Part shown: piece after piece, positions 1-8,890 of the stretch
Numbering within the stretch: the stretch's first letter is position 1
Layout of the letters: the number at the start of each line of letters is the position of its first letter
Origin: Pedobacter yulinensis
GTDB lineage: Bacteria; Bacteroidota; Bacteroidia; Sphingobacteriales; Sphingobacteriaceae
Length of the DNA stretch: 64,000 nt
Direction of reading: 5' to 3'
Assembly (NCBI RefSeq): GCF_003029735.1
Contig: NZ_KZ686273.1
Location: forward strand, 60,077 to 124,076
Notes under the pieces: generated by a model
What the model was told of the DNA's origin: nothing
Seen by the model: only the letters and a program-made list of their open reading frames with translations
The model's database searches: none
Made by a program: the position numbers and the translations under genes

Positions 1-611
1 CCCGGCAAGTTAGCCAGAAGATCAGAATGTTTGATTTTTCCAAACATGATGTGAACGATTCCCGCTGGATCGATTCGCTTGCCGGGGCGCGGCTGATCTA
101 CATTCTCGGTGGCGACCAAAACCGCTTCATGAAGGTCGTTTCCGGAACACCGGTGTTCAAAGCCATTCATCGGGCATTTGCCAATGGCGCCATGGTAGCC
201 GGCACGAGTGCCGGCGCTGCGGTGATGAGCCGGTACATGATTACAGGGCAACAACTGCTTGAAAAGAATTACAGGGAAACTTTTGATCGCCTTCACAAGG
301 ACAATGTGGCTTTTGCCGAAGGGCTTGGCCTCTTGCAGCACACGATTATCGACCAGCATTTTATCCGGCGCAGCCGCTACAACCGGCTCATCTCGGCCCT
401 TGCCGAACATCCCGGCTACATTGCCGTGGGCATAGATGAAAGTACGGCCATCCTGGTACAGGGCGACCGGGCAGAGGTGGTTGGCGAGAGCCAGGTGCTG
501 CGCTTTGCACGACCCGCTAACCTGAAAGTCCGGGCCGGGAAACTGTTATCATTCAGCGACCTGCAATTTGGTCTTTACACAGATGGTGATGTCTTCAAGT
601 TAAAACCCTGA
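1..611 (+). CDS. Cyanophycinase-like S51 serine peptidase, C-terminal part
   Basis: The reading frame is open to the left edge (from base 3), so the N-terminus lies outside the window; the first visible ATG is at 27. The motif GTSAGAAVMS (Ser61 counted from that ATG) is the nucleophile elbow of the S51 family, to which cyanophycinase and dipeptidase E belong, and GGDQNRF upstream of it matches the family's conserved glycine loop. Known family members hydrolyse cyanophycin (multi-L-arginyl-poly-L-aspartate) to beta-Asp-Arg, or cleave aspartyl dipeptides. The visible part has no membrane segment. No cyanophycin synthetase is visible, so the substrate is uncertain and an Asp-dipeptidase role is possible. 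The family call is firm; the name cyanophycinase is inferred. Confidence 0.85.
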   Translation, partial: RQVSQKIRMFDFSKHDVNDSRWIDSLAGARLIYILGGDQNRFMKVVSGTPVFKAIHRAFANGAMVAGTSAGAAVMSRYMITGQQLLEKNYRETFDRLHKDNVAFAEGLGLLQHTIIDQHFIRRSRYNRLISALAEHPGYIAVGIDESTAILVQGDRAEVVGESQVLRFARPANLKVRAGKLLSFSDLQFGLYTDGDVFKLKP

Positions 612-724
612 GGTCCTGTTCCAATACCTGAAATTCCTGAATACGCCTCAATAAACCCTGAAGCGGGACTGCACCTGAGGTGCGTCTCGCTTTAATTTTT
701 CGGGTTATTTGTTTATCATCGCAG

Positions 725-1990
725 ATGAAATCTATTTTGTCCAACCTTACCTTTCAGGTGCTGACGGCTATCGTGATAGGTATTGCTGTTGGCGCGTTTT
801 TCCCGGGCTTCTCTGCGCATGCCCGGCTCATCAGCCAGAGTTTCATCAACATGATCACCATGCTGATCGCACCCATTATTTTCCTGACCATTGTGCTCGG
901 TATTGCACACATGGGCGACATGAGAAAGGTGGGCAGGGTCGGGGGCAAGGCGCTGCTCTACTTCGAGATCGTGACTACGCTGGCCATTGCCATCGGACTT
1001 GTCGTAGCCAATCTGCTTCAGCCAGGCAAGGGCATAAAGGCCGCAGGCGGCGATGTGGGCAAGGTACGGGAATACGCCAAACAGGCAGCGGGAATAGATT
1101 GGGCCGAGTTTTTTGCACACATTATTCCGCATAATATCTTCGAATCGTTCACAAAGGGTGATATTCTGCAGATCCTGTTTTTTGCCATTCTTTTTGGCTA
1201 CGGGCTGAACAAGGTGGGCGAGCCGGGGCAGTCGCTGATCTCGACCTTTGAAAAGATATCAAAGGTGCTGTTCAACATCATGAAAGTAGTGATGCGGTTT
1301 GCACCCATTGGCGCATTCGGCGGCATGGCTTACAGCGTGAGCACCTATGGTTTATCGACCCTGCTGCCTATGGCAAAACTGATGGGCGCGGTTTACCTGA
1401 CCTGCCTGTTGTTTATTTTTGTGGTTCTGGGCCTGATCTGCCGCATGTACAAATTCAGTTTGTGGAAATACCTCCGGTATATTCGTCAGGAAATACTCAT
1501 CGTGCTGGGTACCTCGTCTTCAGAATCAGTGTTGCCGAACATGATGCAGAAAATGGAACAGATCGGCTGCAGCAAATCGGTTGTTGGGCTGGTCATCCCG
1601 ACAGGGTATTCATTCAACCTGGATGGCACGGCCATTTACCTGTCTATGGCAGTAATTTTCCTGACGCAGGTTTTTAACATTGAGCTGAGCACAGGGCAAC
1701 AGCTTTCCATTATGGCGGTGCTGATGATCACCTCAAAGGGAGCTGCGGGTGTTACCGGAAGCGGTTTTATTGTCCTCACTTCGACCATTGTGGCACTGAA
1801 GATCATGCCGGTCGAGCACATCGCCATCCTGCTCGGCGTAGATCGCTTTATGTCTGAAGCCCGCGCCATTACCAACATGATCGGTAACGGAATTGCGACA
1901 ATCGTTATTGCCAAGAGCGAAAAGGAGTTTGACCAGGAAAAGTACCTGGCGGCTACAGCAAAGGCGCAAATTGCGACCATAGACGGCTAA
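725..1990 (+). CDS. Dicarboxylate/amino acid:cation symporter (DAACS family)
   Basis: A 421-residue polytopic membrane protein of the DAACS (GltP/DctA/GltPh) family, which imports glutamate, aspartate or C4-dicarboxylates with H+ or Na+. The family hallmarks are visible: the serine-rich re-entrant loop SSSESVLPNMM, the NLDGTAIY motif (equivalent to NMDGT, cation and substrate binding), and the second loop with GVTGSGFIVL. A GTG at 680 in the same frame would add 15 residues, but the ATG at 725 places the first hydrophobic segment at the normal distance from the N-terminus and is preferred. It may share a role with the upstream peptidase, which releases acidic amino acids, but that link is only positional. 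Substrate specificity cannot be read from sequence. Confidence 0.88.
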   Translation: MKSILSNLTFQVLTAIVIGIAVGAFFPGFSAHARLISQSFINMITMLIAPIIFLTIVLGIAHMGDMRKVGRVGGKALLYFEIVTTLAIAIGLVVANLLQPGKGIKAAGGDVGKVREYAKQAAGIDWAEFFAHIIPHNIFESFTKGDILQILFFAILFGYGLNKVGEPGQSLISTFEKISKVLFNIMKVVMRFAPIGAFGGMAYSVSTYGLSTLLPMAKLMGAVYLTCLLFIFVVLGLICRMYKFSLWKYLRYIRQEILIVLGTSSSESVLPNMMQKMEQIGCSKSVVGLVIPTGYSFNLDGTAIYLSMAVIFLTQVFNIELSTGQQLSIMAVLMITSKGAAGVTGSGFIVLTSTIVALKIMPVEHIAILLGVDRFMSEARAITNMIGNGIATIVIAKSEKEFDQEKYLAATAKAQIATIDG

Positions 1991-2033
1991 GCAGCAGCAG
2001 CCCCGCCCGACCCGGCTATTCAGCCTTTTTTAG

Positions 2034-2064
2034 TTTGACATTATTACCAATAATAGTAGCTTTG
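2034..2064 (+). promoter_or_regulatory. Bacteroidota-type promoter of sucD
   Basis: TTTG at 2034-2037, a 19-base spacer, then TAGCTTTG at 2057-2064. This is an exact match to the Bacteroidota consensus (TTTG at -33, TAnnTTTG at -7). It predicts a short leader of about 20 bases before the sucD ATG at 2087. Confidence 0.8.
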
Positions 2065-2086
2065 CAGCAAATAAAAAACAAGATAC

Positions 2087-2959
2087 ATGAGCGTTTTAGT
2101 AAATAAAGATTCTAAAGTCATAGTTCAGGGCTTTACCGGTAATGAAGGTACCTACCATGCTACCCAGATGATTGAATACGGAACCAATGTTGTAGGCGGT
2201 GTTACTCCGGGTAAAGGCGGACAAAGCCACCTCGATAAGCCGGTATTCAACACGGTGAAAGATGCTGTCTCGAAAACTGGCGCGAATGTGTCGATTATTT
2301 TTGTTCCGCCGGCTTTTGCTGCAGATGCCATCATGGAAGCTGCTGAAGGCGGGATCAAAGTGATTGTTTGTATTACCGAAGGGATCCCGACAAAAGATAT
2401 GATCCTCGTTAAAGAATACCTTGCCGACAAGGATGTTCGCCTGATTGGTCCGAACTGTCCGGGTATCATCACTGCAGATGAAGCGAAAATCGGTATCATG
2501 CCGGGTTTCATCTTTAAAAAAGGCAATGTAGGTGTGGTTTCAAAATCAGGAACGCTGACCTACGAGGCGGTTGACCAGGTGGTTAAAGCCGGGCTTGGCA
2601 TTACAACGGCCATTGGCATAGGCGGCGACCCGATTATCGGCACCACGACCAAACAGGCTGTAGAACTCCTGATGAACGATCCTGAAACAGAAGGCATCAT
2701 CATGATCGGTGAAATTGGCGGCGGCATGGAAGCAGAAGCCGCGCACTGGATCAAGGCGCACGGTACCAAACCGGTTGTCGGGTTCATTGCCGGACAAACG
2801 GCGCCTCCGGGACGCCGTATGGGCCATGCGGGTGCGATTGTTGGCGGCGCGGACGATACGGCAGCGGCGAAGATGAAAATTATGGCGGAGTGCGGAATCC
2901 GTGTAGTGGAAAGCCCTGCAGAAATTGGCCAGGCCATGGCAGAGGAACTGAAAAAGTAA
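2087..2959 (+). CDS. sucD: Succinyl-CoA ligase (ADP/GDP-forming) subunit alpha
   Basis: The alpha subunit of succinyl-CoA synthetase, which in the TCA cycle converts succinyl-CoA to succinate with substrate-level phosphorylation. At 290 residues it has the usual length. The N-terminal Rossmann CoA-binding domain (GFTGNEGTYHA, then GGVTPGKGG) is followed by the ligase domain. The active-site histidine that is phosphorylated during catalysis is His247 in MGHAGAIVGG. The beta subunit gene (sucC) is not adjacent, which is common in Bacteroidota. It is a single-gene unit with a consensus promoter just upstream and a strong terminator just downstream. Confidence 0.97.
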   Translation: MSVLVNKDSKVIVQGFTGNEGTYHATQMIEYGTNVVGGVTPGKGGQSHLDKPVFNTVKDAVSKTGANVSIIFVPPAFAADAIMEAAEGGIKVIVCITEGIPTKDMILVKEYLADKDVRLIGPNCPGIITADEAKIGIMPGFIFKKGNVGVVSKSGTLTYEAVDQVVKAGLGITTAIGIGGDPIIGTTTKQAVELLMNDPETEGIIMIGEIGGGMEAEAAHWIKAHGTKPVVGFIAGQTAPPGRRMGHAGAIVGGADDTAAAKMKIMAECGIRVVESPAEIGQAMAEELKK

Positions 2960-2980
2960 TCTCAGATCACAATATTAAGA

Positions 2981-3007
2981 GCCGGTGCCAAAACACCGGC
3001 TTTTTTT
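2981..3007 (+). terminator. Intrinsic terminator of sucD
   Basis: A perfect 7-bp stem, GCCGGTG (2981-2987) with CACCGGC (2994-3000), has a 6-base loop and is followed by seven Ts (3001-3007). It lies 21 bases after the sucD stop. Confidence 0.9.
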
Positions 3008-3176
3008 GTGGCCCGCTGAGTTTTTCTGCCTGTAGCGATGCGGTGCCTTCTCCGCGAGGTATGTGTTGCCGCGAACATTACATTTGACTGATCATCTGCG
3101 GCGGCCGGTATTACGTATATCCTGATGCCGGCAAAAAAATGGCTTTCGCTTTACCTGCTAATCCGCAGGGCATGCG

Positions 3177-3184
3177 TAGATTTG
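3177..3184 (+). promoter_or_regulatory. Possible -7 box upstream of msrB
   Basis: TAGATTTG matches the TAnnTTTG consensus exactly and lies about 50 bases before the msrB start. The best upstream box is only TTTA at 3150-3153, with a long 23-base spacer, so the call is tentative. Confidence 0.4.
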
Positions 3185-3236
3185 ACATAGTTGCCAGATG
3201 CTGGGCGAAACAGATTTGACACCAAAACGTTATCAA

Positions 3237-3719
3237 ATGAAGATGAATTATTTTCTTGCCCTGCTCCTGGTCGGCTCGGCAAGTGTGTTCACAGCCTGCG
3301 CACAGAAAAAGCAGAAAGAAGAGACAACAAGAAAGGAAACCAATAAAATGGGATGGAACGAACTCAGCCCGGAAGAAGCCCGGGTCATTGTAAACAAAGG
3401 TACAGAATACCCGGGAACCGGTACATTACTGAACAACAAAGAAAAAGGTACCTACACCTGTAAGCGCTGTAATGCAGCATTGTACCGATCAGAATCAAAA
3501 TTTGATTCCCATTGTGGCTGGCCAAGCTTTGATGATGAGATCAAAGGAGCAGTGAAACGCCTGCCCGATCCTGACGGCAGCCGTACAGAGATTGTCTGTG
3601 CAAATTGCGGCGGCCACCTGGGGCACGTATTTTTAGGCGAGGGCTTTACTTCTAAAGACACCAGGCACTGTGTCAATTCGATCTCAATGAACTTTGTGCC
3701 CGATAAAAAGCAACAATAA
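3237..3719 (+). CDS. msrB: Peptide-methionine (R)-S-oxide reductase, lipoprotein
   Basis: MsrB reduces methionine-R-sulfoxide in oxidised proteins. The 160-residue product starts with a lipoprotein-type signal (lipid-modified Cys21 after ...SVFTA), so it should be anchored in the envelope and repair exported proteins. The MsrB domain covers residues 38-158: zinc-binding Cys75, Cys78, Cys121 and Cys124 (CKRC, CANC), the CGWPSF motif, and catalytic Cys145 in HCVNSIS. An in-frame start at 3198 would put 13 charged residues before the signal peptide, so ATG 3237 (or 3243) was chosen. It is convergent with the antiporter gene and separated from it by a hairpin terminator. Confidence 0.93.
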   Translation: MKMNYFLALLLVGSASVFTACAQKKQKEETTRKETNKMGWNELSPEEARVIVNKGTEYPGTGTLLNNKEKGTYTCKRCNAALYRSESKFDSHCGWPSFDDEIKGAVKRLPDPDGSRTEIVCANCGGHLGHVFLGEGFTSKDTRHCVNSISMNFVPDKKQQ

Positions 3720-3723
3720 AACC

Positions 3724-3751
3724 AGGCCTCCTCTCAGGGAGGCCTTTTTTT
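3724..3751 (+). terminator. Intrinsic terminator between convergent msrB and antiporter gene
   Basis: AGGCCTCC (3724-3731) pairs with GGAGGCCT (3738-3745) around a 6-base loop, and Ts run on to 3751. It serves msrB. It ends at the stop of the opposite-strand antiporter gene and may act weakly on that strand too. Confidence 0.85.
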
Positions 3752-5963
3752 ACAGGGTTTCCCTGATTTTTTTCGAGTTCCCGACTACCCAGACGATATC
3801 GCCGTTGTCAAATACAAAATCAGACTGGGGGTTCAGGATGCGCTGGTCGCCGCGCTCGATACCCACAACCAGCGCATTTGCTTTTTCCCGGATACCGGCA
3901 TTGCGAATGGACTGGCCGTAAACCGCCGACTGGCTGCTTATAACGATCTTTTGAAGTGTCATGTCTGACTTCGGATATTCCGCATCGCCGGTTGTTTCAT
4001 TTTCAAGGTACTGCTGAAAAGCGGCCAGCTGTTCGTCTGTACCAATTACTGAAAGTTTATCTGCGGGAAAAAGCCGCTCGTCTTTACCTGGCGTCGGGAT
4101 CATCGTATTGCCTCTTTCGATCAGCGCGATATTGATACCGAATTTTTCTCTGATTGACAGTTCGATCAGCGTTTTTCCCAGCATGGGGGAGGCAGAGGGA
4201 ACGGTCATCTCGGCCAGGTGCATGTCCCAGGGTAAAATTTCCGGCTTGTTGCGCTGGTTATCCCGGGCATTCAGGTTGTGCAGAAAACGCGATTCAAGCT
4301 TGTCATAAAAAGCCTGTAGCCGGCGTTGAAACACCACGATGACCAGAACGGTAAGCAGCAGCGCGATCATGGCAGCAACCCAGGTGCTGAAAAATTCATA
4401 CATCAGGAAGCCGACAAAAAACACTGCCAGCAGCACGCGGAAAACTTCGAGCGCCACGAGGGGCCCCCGTGTATATTTTTTGTTCAACCACAGGTGCGAA
4501 TACGCATTTTTCTGAATGCGCCTGATGGCCAGAGCCCAGAGAAATGGTGCCAGGAGCATCAGCGCAAGCACCACGCTCAGGATATTTCCATTCAGTCCGT
4601 TTACAATATTTTTTGTTACGAAAGGCTGCAGGTACCGGGCTGAAGCCAGGATAATGGCGATAGACAGCACAGAGTGGATAACCGTGTTAAAGGCATACGC
4701 CCGGAGCAGCACCTTCCAGTCGCTCAGGCGTGTTATCCCTTCGGTTCCGGTGCTGTACCGGCTTATGGCGGCGGTCCAGCGGGTGGGCAGGATGCGGTTC
4801 AGAAAATGATAAAACGGCTCTGAAAGTTTGATCAGGTAGGGGGTGGTGAAAGTGGTAATGGCCGATGCAGCAACGGCTATGGGGTAAAGGAAGTCGCTTG
4901 TTACTTTCAGCGAAACTCCCAGCGTGGCAATAATAAAAGAAAATTCGCCAATCTGGGCCAGGCTCATGCCCGTTTGTATGGAGGTCTTAAGCGGCTGGCC
5001 AGACAAAAGGGCGCCAAGCGACGAACTGATAAATTTACCGGAAACGGTGACAAGCGTGACAACCAGGATAGGCATGGCGTAGTCGACCAGGATGCTGGGG
5101 TTGATCATCATGCCCACAGAAACGAAAAAAATGGCAGCAAAAAGGTCTTTAACCGATTTGGTCAGGTGTTCAATCTTCTCGGCCTGTGTGGTCTCGGCCA
5201 GGATCGAGCCCATAATGAAGGCGCCCAGCGCGGGCGAAAAGCCAACTTTTACGGCCAGTAACACCATGATCAGGCAAAGTGCAAGCGAAACCACGAGCAT
5301 CGTCTCGTCGTTCATGAGTTTGCGTGTGGCACGCAGAAAAGTGGGCACAAGGAAGATGCCGCCTAAGAACCACAACACCAGGAAAAAACCCAGTTTTAAG
5401 ATCGAAACCAGCATTTCAGTACCAGCGGCCTGCTGGCTTAAGGCAAGGGTAGAAAGCAAGACCAGCAGCAGGATTGCCACCAGGTCCTCGACAATGAGAA
5501 CGCCGAAGACGAGTCCGGCGAACTTTTTATGCTTAACGCCCAGTTCCTCAAATGCCCTGATGATGATCGTCGTAGAAGAAACCGACAGGATTCCGCCCAG
5601 GAAAATGCTGTCCATGGTAGACCAGCCCATCGCCTGCCCTGCCAGGTAACCGGCAAGAAGCATAAAAACGACCTCGACAATGGCTGTTACAGAGGCTGTG
5701 CCACCAACTTTGACGAGTTTCTTAAAACTAAATTCGAGGCCCAGGCTGAACAGCAGAAAGATGACACCGATCTCGGCCCAGATGGTAATGCTTTTCTGAT
5801 CGGTAACGGTCGGGATAAATTTGAAATGCGGGCCTACCAGCATTCCTGCCAGGATATAACCAAGTACCAGGGGTTGCCGGATGCGTTTAAAGACAAGTGT
5901 CGTGACACCCGCCGCGGCGAGAATCAGTCCAAGATCGGCAATCAGTTCTGGTAAGTGAATCAT
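3750..5963 (-). CDS. CPA2-family monovalent cation:proton antiporter with C-terminal RCK_C domains
   Basis: A 737-residue inner-membrane protein. Residues 1-390 form the Na+/H+ (K+/H+) exchanger domain of the CPA2 family, with about 12 hydrophobic segments and the conserved opening LGYILAGMLVGP. Four further hydrophobic stretches (about 415-560) link it to a soluble C-terminus with two TrkA_C/RCK_C-like modules (about 595-660 and 675-737), which in related proteins bind ligands and gate the transporter. This resembles KefB-type efflux systems but lacks a clear NAD-binding RCK_N domain. The likely role is K+ or Na+ efflux coupled to H+ entry, for pH or osmotic homeostasis. The ion cannot be told from sequence. 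It appears monocistronic. Confidence 0.88.
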   Translation of the reverse strand: MIHLPELIADLGLILAAAGVTTLVFKRIRQPLVLGYILAGMLVGPHFKFIPTVTDQKSITIWAEIGVIFLLFSLGLEFSFKKLVKVGGTASVTAIVEVVFMLLAGYLAGQAMGWSTMDSIFLGGILSVSSTTIIIRAFEELGVKHKKFAGLVFGVLIVEDLVAILLLVLLSTLALSQQAAGTEMLVSILKLGFFLVLWFLGGIFLVPTFLRATRKLMNDETMLVVSLALCLIMVLLAVKVGFSPALGAFIMGSILAETTQAEKIEHLTKSVKDLFAAIFFVSVGMMINPSILVDYAMPILVVTLVTVSGKFISSSLGALLSGQPLKTSIQTGMSLAQIGEFSFIIATLGVSLKVTSDFLYPIAVAASAITTFTTPYLIKLSEPFYHFLNRILPTRWTAAISRYSTGTEGITRLSDWKVLLRAYAFNTVIHSVLSIAIILASARYLQPFVTKNIVNGLNGNILSVVLALMLLAPFLWALAIRRIQKNAYSHLWLNKKYTRGPLVALEVFRVLLAVFFVGFLMYEFFSTWVAAMIALLLTVLVIVVFQRRLQAFYDKLESRFLHNLNARDNQRNKPEILPWDMHLAEMTVPSASPMLGKTLIELSIREKFGINIALIERGNTMIPTPGKDERLFPADKLSVIGTDEQLAAFQQYLENETTGDAEYPKSDMTLQKIVISSQSAVYGQSIRNAGIREKANALVVGIERGDQRILNPQSDFVFDNGDIVWVVGNSKKIRETL

Positions 5964-6187
5964 AGCGTAACAGGAAGTTTCGTGTGCAAAAAAGAACCGT
6001 GCAAGCGACGGCCGTGTGTCCCGACAGAACCGGGTTTTGCCGTAAATATAACGAAAATGACCGAACTGCCGCCGTGTCGCCGGTGTTTTAAGGGCTGGAA
6101 CAGCCCACTCCGGCGCAGGTCTGACATTGAAATGAGCAAAACAACCGCAGGGAAAGCGGGTGGATTGATATCCTTCCTCGCGGCATT

Positions 6188-7207
6188 TTAGAGGTTTCCC
6201 GAGCGGAAAAAATCGAGCGTTGCGGCTTTGTCTGCATGCAGCTGCAGCGTTAGTGCTTCAAGGCCGGTGAATTTAACGTCGTGGCGCAGAAATTTGAGAA
6301 AGTTCATGCGGATGCGCTGTCCGTAGATCTCCCGCTCAAAATCGAAGATGTTTACTTCGATATTTCTGGTCATGCCGTTAATGGTGGGCCGCTGACCAAT
6401 GTAGGCCATTCCCTTGTACACTGCCCCGGGTGTTTCGGCTTGTTCTGCCGCTGCACGCGGGATGTGGATCACAGCTTCCGGGTTGCCCGTATCGAACGGG
6501 CCGCTCACGTCCATCTCGACCGTCACGGCATAAATCCCGTCGGAAGGAATCAGTTTATAGGTTTCTTCGACGAAAATGTTGGCTGTGGGAAAACCAATGG
6601 TACGACCAATTTTGTCGCCTTTTACAACCGGGCCCTCGATCGAAAATGGGTATCCCAGATAGGTGGCCGCCAGCGAAACGTTTCCTTCCAGCACTGCGTT
6701 CCTGATCTTGGTAGAGCTGACAGCCACATCGTTAATGTCCTGTTCGCCGATCTCCTCGACCGTAAAGCCATAGGTCTGCGCACAAGCCTGCAATTCGGGC
6801 AGACTGCCTTGCCGGTCTTTACCAAACCGGTGGTCATAGCCGATAATGATGTGACGGGTACCGATGGTGTTGACCAGGATATGCTCGATGTATTGCTGTG
6901 GGCTCAGGTTCGAAAAATCGCGGGTAAAAGGGGTAATGATCAGGTGGTCTACGCCAAGTTCTGCAAGCATCCTGGCTTTTTCGGCCAGCGTGTTGATCAT
7001 TTTCAGGTCCTGGTTTTCGGGATCAATGATCATCCGCGGATGCGGAAAAAAGGTAAGCAGTACGCTTTCCCCGCCTTGCGCGGCTGCCCGTTCGCAAAGC
7101 TGCCGGATGATCTTCTGGTGGCCGAAGTGTACGCCGTCAAAAGTGCCAATTGTGACTACCGCATGCGGGAGTTTCTGGAACTGGGAAAGCTGGTTATATA
7201 TTTTCAT
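6188..7207 (-). CDS. ribF: Bifunctional riboflavin kinase/FAD synthetase
   Basis: RibF phosphorylates riboflavin to FMN and adenylylates FMN to FAD. At 339 residues it has the usual bifunctional length. The N-terminal nucleotidyltransferase domain carries GTFDGVHFGH (about residues 22-31) and the signature region SSTKIRNAVLEG. The C-terminal flavokinase domain (about 185-330) carries GRTIGFPTANI. It is the last gene of the leftward operon that begins with ftsX, 29 bases after yitT. No FMN riboswitch is visible, as expected for an internal operon gene. Confidence 0.96.
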   Translation of the reverse strand: MKIYNQLSQFQKLPHAVVTIGTFDGVHFGHQKIIRQLCERAAAQGGESVLLTFFPHPRMIIDPENQDLKMINTLAEKARMLAELGVDHLIITPFTRDFSNLSPQQYIEHILVNTIGTRHIIIGYDHRFGKDRQGSLPELQACAQTYGFTVEEIGEQDINDVAVSSTKIRNAVLEGNVSLAATYLGYPFSIEGPVVKGDKIGRTIGFPTANIFVEETYKLIPSDGIYAVTVEMDVSGPFDTGNPEAVIHIPRAAAEQAETPGAVYKGMAYIGQRPTINGMTRNIEVNIFDFEREIYGQRIRMNFLKFLRHDVKFTGLEALTLQLHADKAATLDFFRSGNL

Positions 7208-7236
7208 GGTTAAAATGCTGAGGCAGGATGCCCGGT

Positions 7237-8100
7237 TTAATGGAACACATGGCGTTTGACCACACCGCCCTTCAGGTCGGCGATCTGCTGCTGTACCACA
7301 AAAGCTTCGGGATCGATCTGCCGGATCTCGGACTGAAGTTTACCCATTTCGAGTTTGGTGACCACAGTAAAAACAATATCGATCTCCTTCTGTTCGCCGT
7401 AACCGCCCTCACCCTTGTAAATCGTTACGCCGCGTTTCATATCGTTGATAATAAAAGATTTGATCTCTTCCTTATGCTCAGAAATGATGGTGACACCGGT
7501 ATATTGCTCCAGGCCATTTACGATAAAGTCTACCGTGTTTGAAGCCGACAGGTATGTTAAAATGGCGTATAGCGCGGTCTCGATGTTGAGAAAGATGGCC
7601 GCAAATCCGAAGATAACGATGTTCAGCCCCAGGATGATATTGCCCACGGTGAGCATGCTGTTTTTGCTGATGTACAGCGCCAGCACCTCGGTACCGTCAA
7701 TAACGCAGCCGCCACGCATGGCCAGGCCAATGCCGCCTCCCAAAAAAAAGCCACCAAAAAAGGCGATCAGCAAGGGATCATGCGTAATTGACCTGAAAGG
7801 CACAACCAGCAGCGAAACGGCAAGCGCAGCAATCGCAATGCTGGTCTTGATGGCAAAGCCTTTTCCAATTTGCCGGTAGCCCAGAATAACAAAAGGAATA
7901 TTGATGATAATGATCAGGTAAGACAGCTTCATCTGCGTCAGGGTACTGATGAGCAGCGAAATGCCGGTAACGCCGCCGTCTATGAACTCATTGGGAATAA
8001 GAAAGCTTTTCAGGCCGAAGCTGGCCGATGCAATGCCGGCCATGATGAGCAGCAGCTCTTTCAGGTAGCGGGTCTTCTTGTTTTTTATATGGCTATGCAT
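7237..8100 (-). CDS. YitT family membrane protein (DUF161/DUF2179)
   Basis: A 287-residue protein with five or six hydrophobic segments in residues 15-185 (the YitT_membrane repeats, including GGGIGLAMRGG) and a C-terminal DUF2179 domain (about 220-280) with alternating strands and charged helices. The family is widespread, but its transported substrate or role is not established. The gene sits between truB and ribF with gaps of 24 and 29 bases, so it is co-transcribed with the envelope and RNA-modification genes upstream. Confidence 0.85.
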   Translation of the reverse strand: MHSHIKNKKTRYLKELLLIMAGIASASFGLKSFLIPNEFIDGGVTGISLLISTLTQMKLSYLIIIINIPFVILGYRQIGKGFAIKTSIAIAALAVSLLVVPFRSITHDPLLIAFFGGFFLGGGIGLAMRGGCVIDGTEVLALYISKNSMLTVGNIILGLNIVIFGFAAIFLNIETALYAILTYLSASNTVDFIVNGLEQYTGVTIISEHKEEIKSFIINDMKRGVTIYKGEGGYGEQKEIDIVFTVVTKLEMGKLQSEIRQIDPEAFVVQQQIADLKGGVVKRHVFH

Positions 8101-8124
8101 AAATTAATCGCATGTTTCATGGCC

Positions 8125-8862
8125 TTATTGAATTGCCGGAGGCTGTTCTGCAGCTTCGCGCTGCGCACGCAGGTGCTGAACCAGGTCCATCACCTCGATG
8201 GCGTTTTCCAGCAGAAAGTCGCCGCTCCGCGTACGGGTCAGGGCAGAAAGATAAGCCCCGTTGTTAAGTGCCCTGCCAAAATCAGAGACCAGCGACCGGA
8301 TATAGGTGCCCTTGCTGCACACCACCCTGAAATCAACTTCAGGCAGGGCGGTTCTCGTAATTTCGAAGACGGAAACCGTTACATGGCGTGGCCGCAATTC
8401 GGTTTCTTCGCCGCGCCTGGCCCGCATGTAGAGCCGTTCGCCATTGACTTTTACGGCAGAATGGGCCGGCGGGTACTGGACAATGGCTCCGGTAAAAGGT
8501 GCCACCGCTGCACGGATGTCTGCTTCCGTGAGCCCCTCTAAAGAAAATTCCTGGTCTATGGCCGTTTCCAGATCAAAAGAAGGGGTTGTAGCGCCGAGCA
8601 CCATTGTTCCGGTATATTCTTTTTCCTGGGCCTGGAAGGTATCGATCTGTTTGGTCAGTTTTCCTGTACAGATCAAAAGCAGGCCGGTAGCGAGCGGGTC
8701 GAGTGTGCCTGCATGGCCAACCTTAAGTTTTGCGGGCTTCATGGCCGCACGGATCTTGTTCACCACATCAAAAGAGGTCCACCGGTACGGTTTGTTGATC
8801 AGGAGCATTTCGCCCGCGGCAAAATCAAAGTCTGGAAAGGTAAGGGGTTTCTCTTCGCTCAA
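8125..8862 (-). CDS. truB: tRNA pseudouridine(55) synthase
   Basis: TruB converts U55 in the T loop of tRNAs to pseudouridine. The catalytic aspartate is Asp55 in GHAGTLDPLATGLL, and the KP-Y-WTSFDVV motif near residues 24-33 is also present. The protein has 245 residues, shorter than enzymes with a full PUA tail. The start is unusual: position 8862 is a TTG, preceded by AAGGA; no in-frame ATG exists upstream, and the next ATG (8808) begins right at the conserved core (MLLINKP). Either start is possible. A consensus-like -7 box lies 16 bases upstream within the operon. Confidence 0.93.
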   Translation of the reverse strand: MSEEKPLTFPDFDFAAGEMLLINKPYRWTSFDVVNKIRAAMKPAKLKVGHAGTLDPLATGLLLICTGKLTKQIDTFQAQEKEYTGTMVLGATTPSFDLETAIDQEFSLEGLTEADIRAAVAPFTGAIVQYPPAHSAVKVNGERLYMRARRGEETELRPRHVTVSVFEITRTALPEVDFRVVCSKGTYIRSLVSDFGRALNNGAYLSALTRTRSGDFLLENAIEVMDLVQHLRAQREAAEQPPAIQ

Positions 8863-8878
8863 AATCCTTTTTTTTGCG

Positions 8879-8886
8879 CAAAGGTA
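8879..8886 (-). promoter_or_regulatory. Possible internal promoter (-7 box) before truB
   Basis: On the minus strand this reads TACCTTTG followed by CGC, matching TAnnTTTG. It lies in the short gap between uppP and truB. No good TTTG is seen 19 bases upstream, so it may be a weak internal promoter for truB-yitT-ribF or chance. Confidence 0.35.
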
Positions 8887-8890
8887 GGTA

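Noticed and set aside
6281..7213. 310-codon plus-strand open frame
   Set aside because: Antisense to ribF, which has both functional domains intact.
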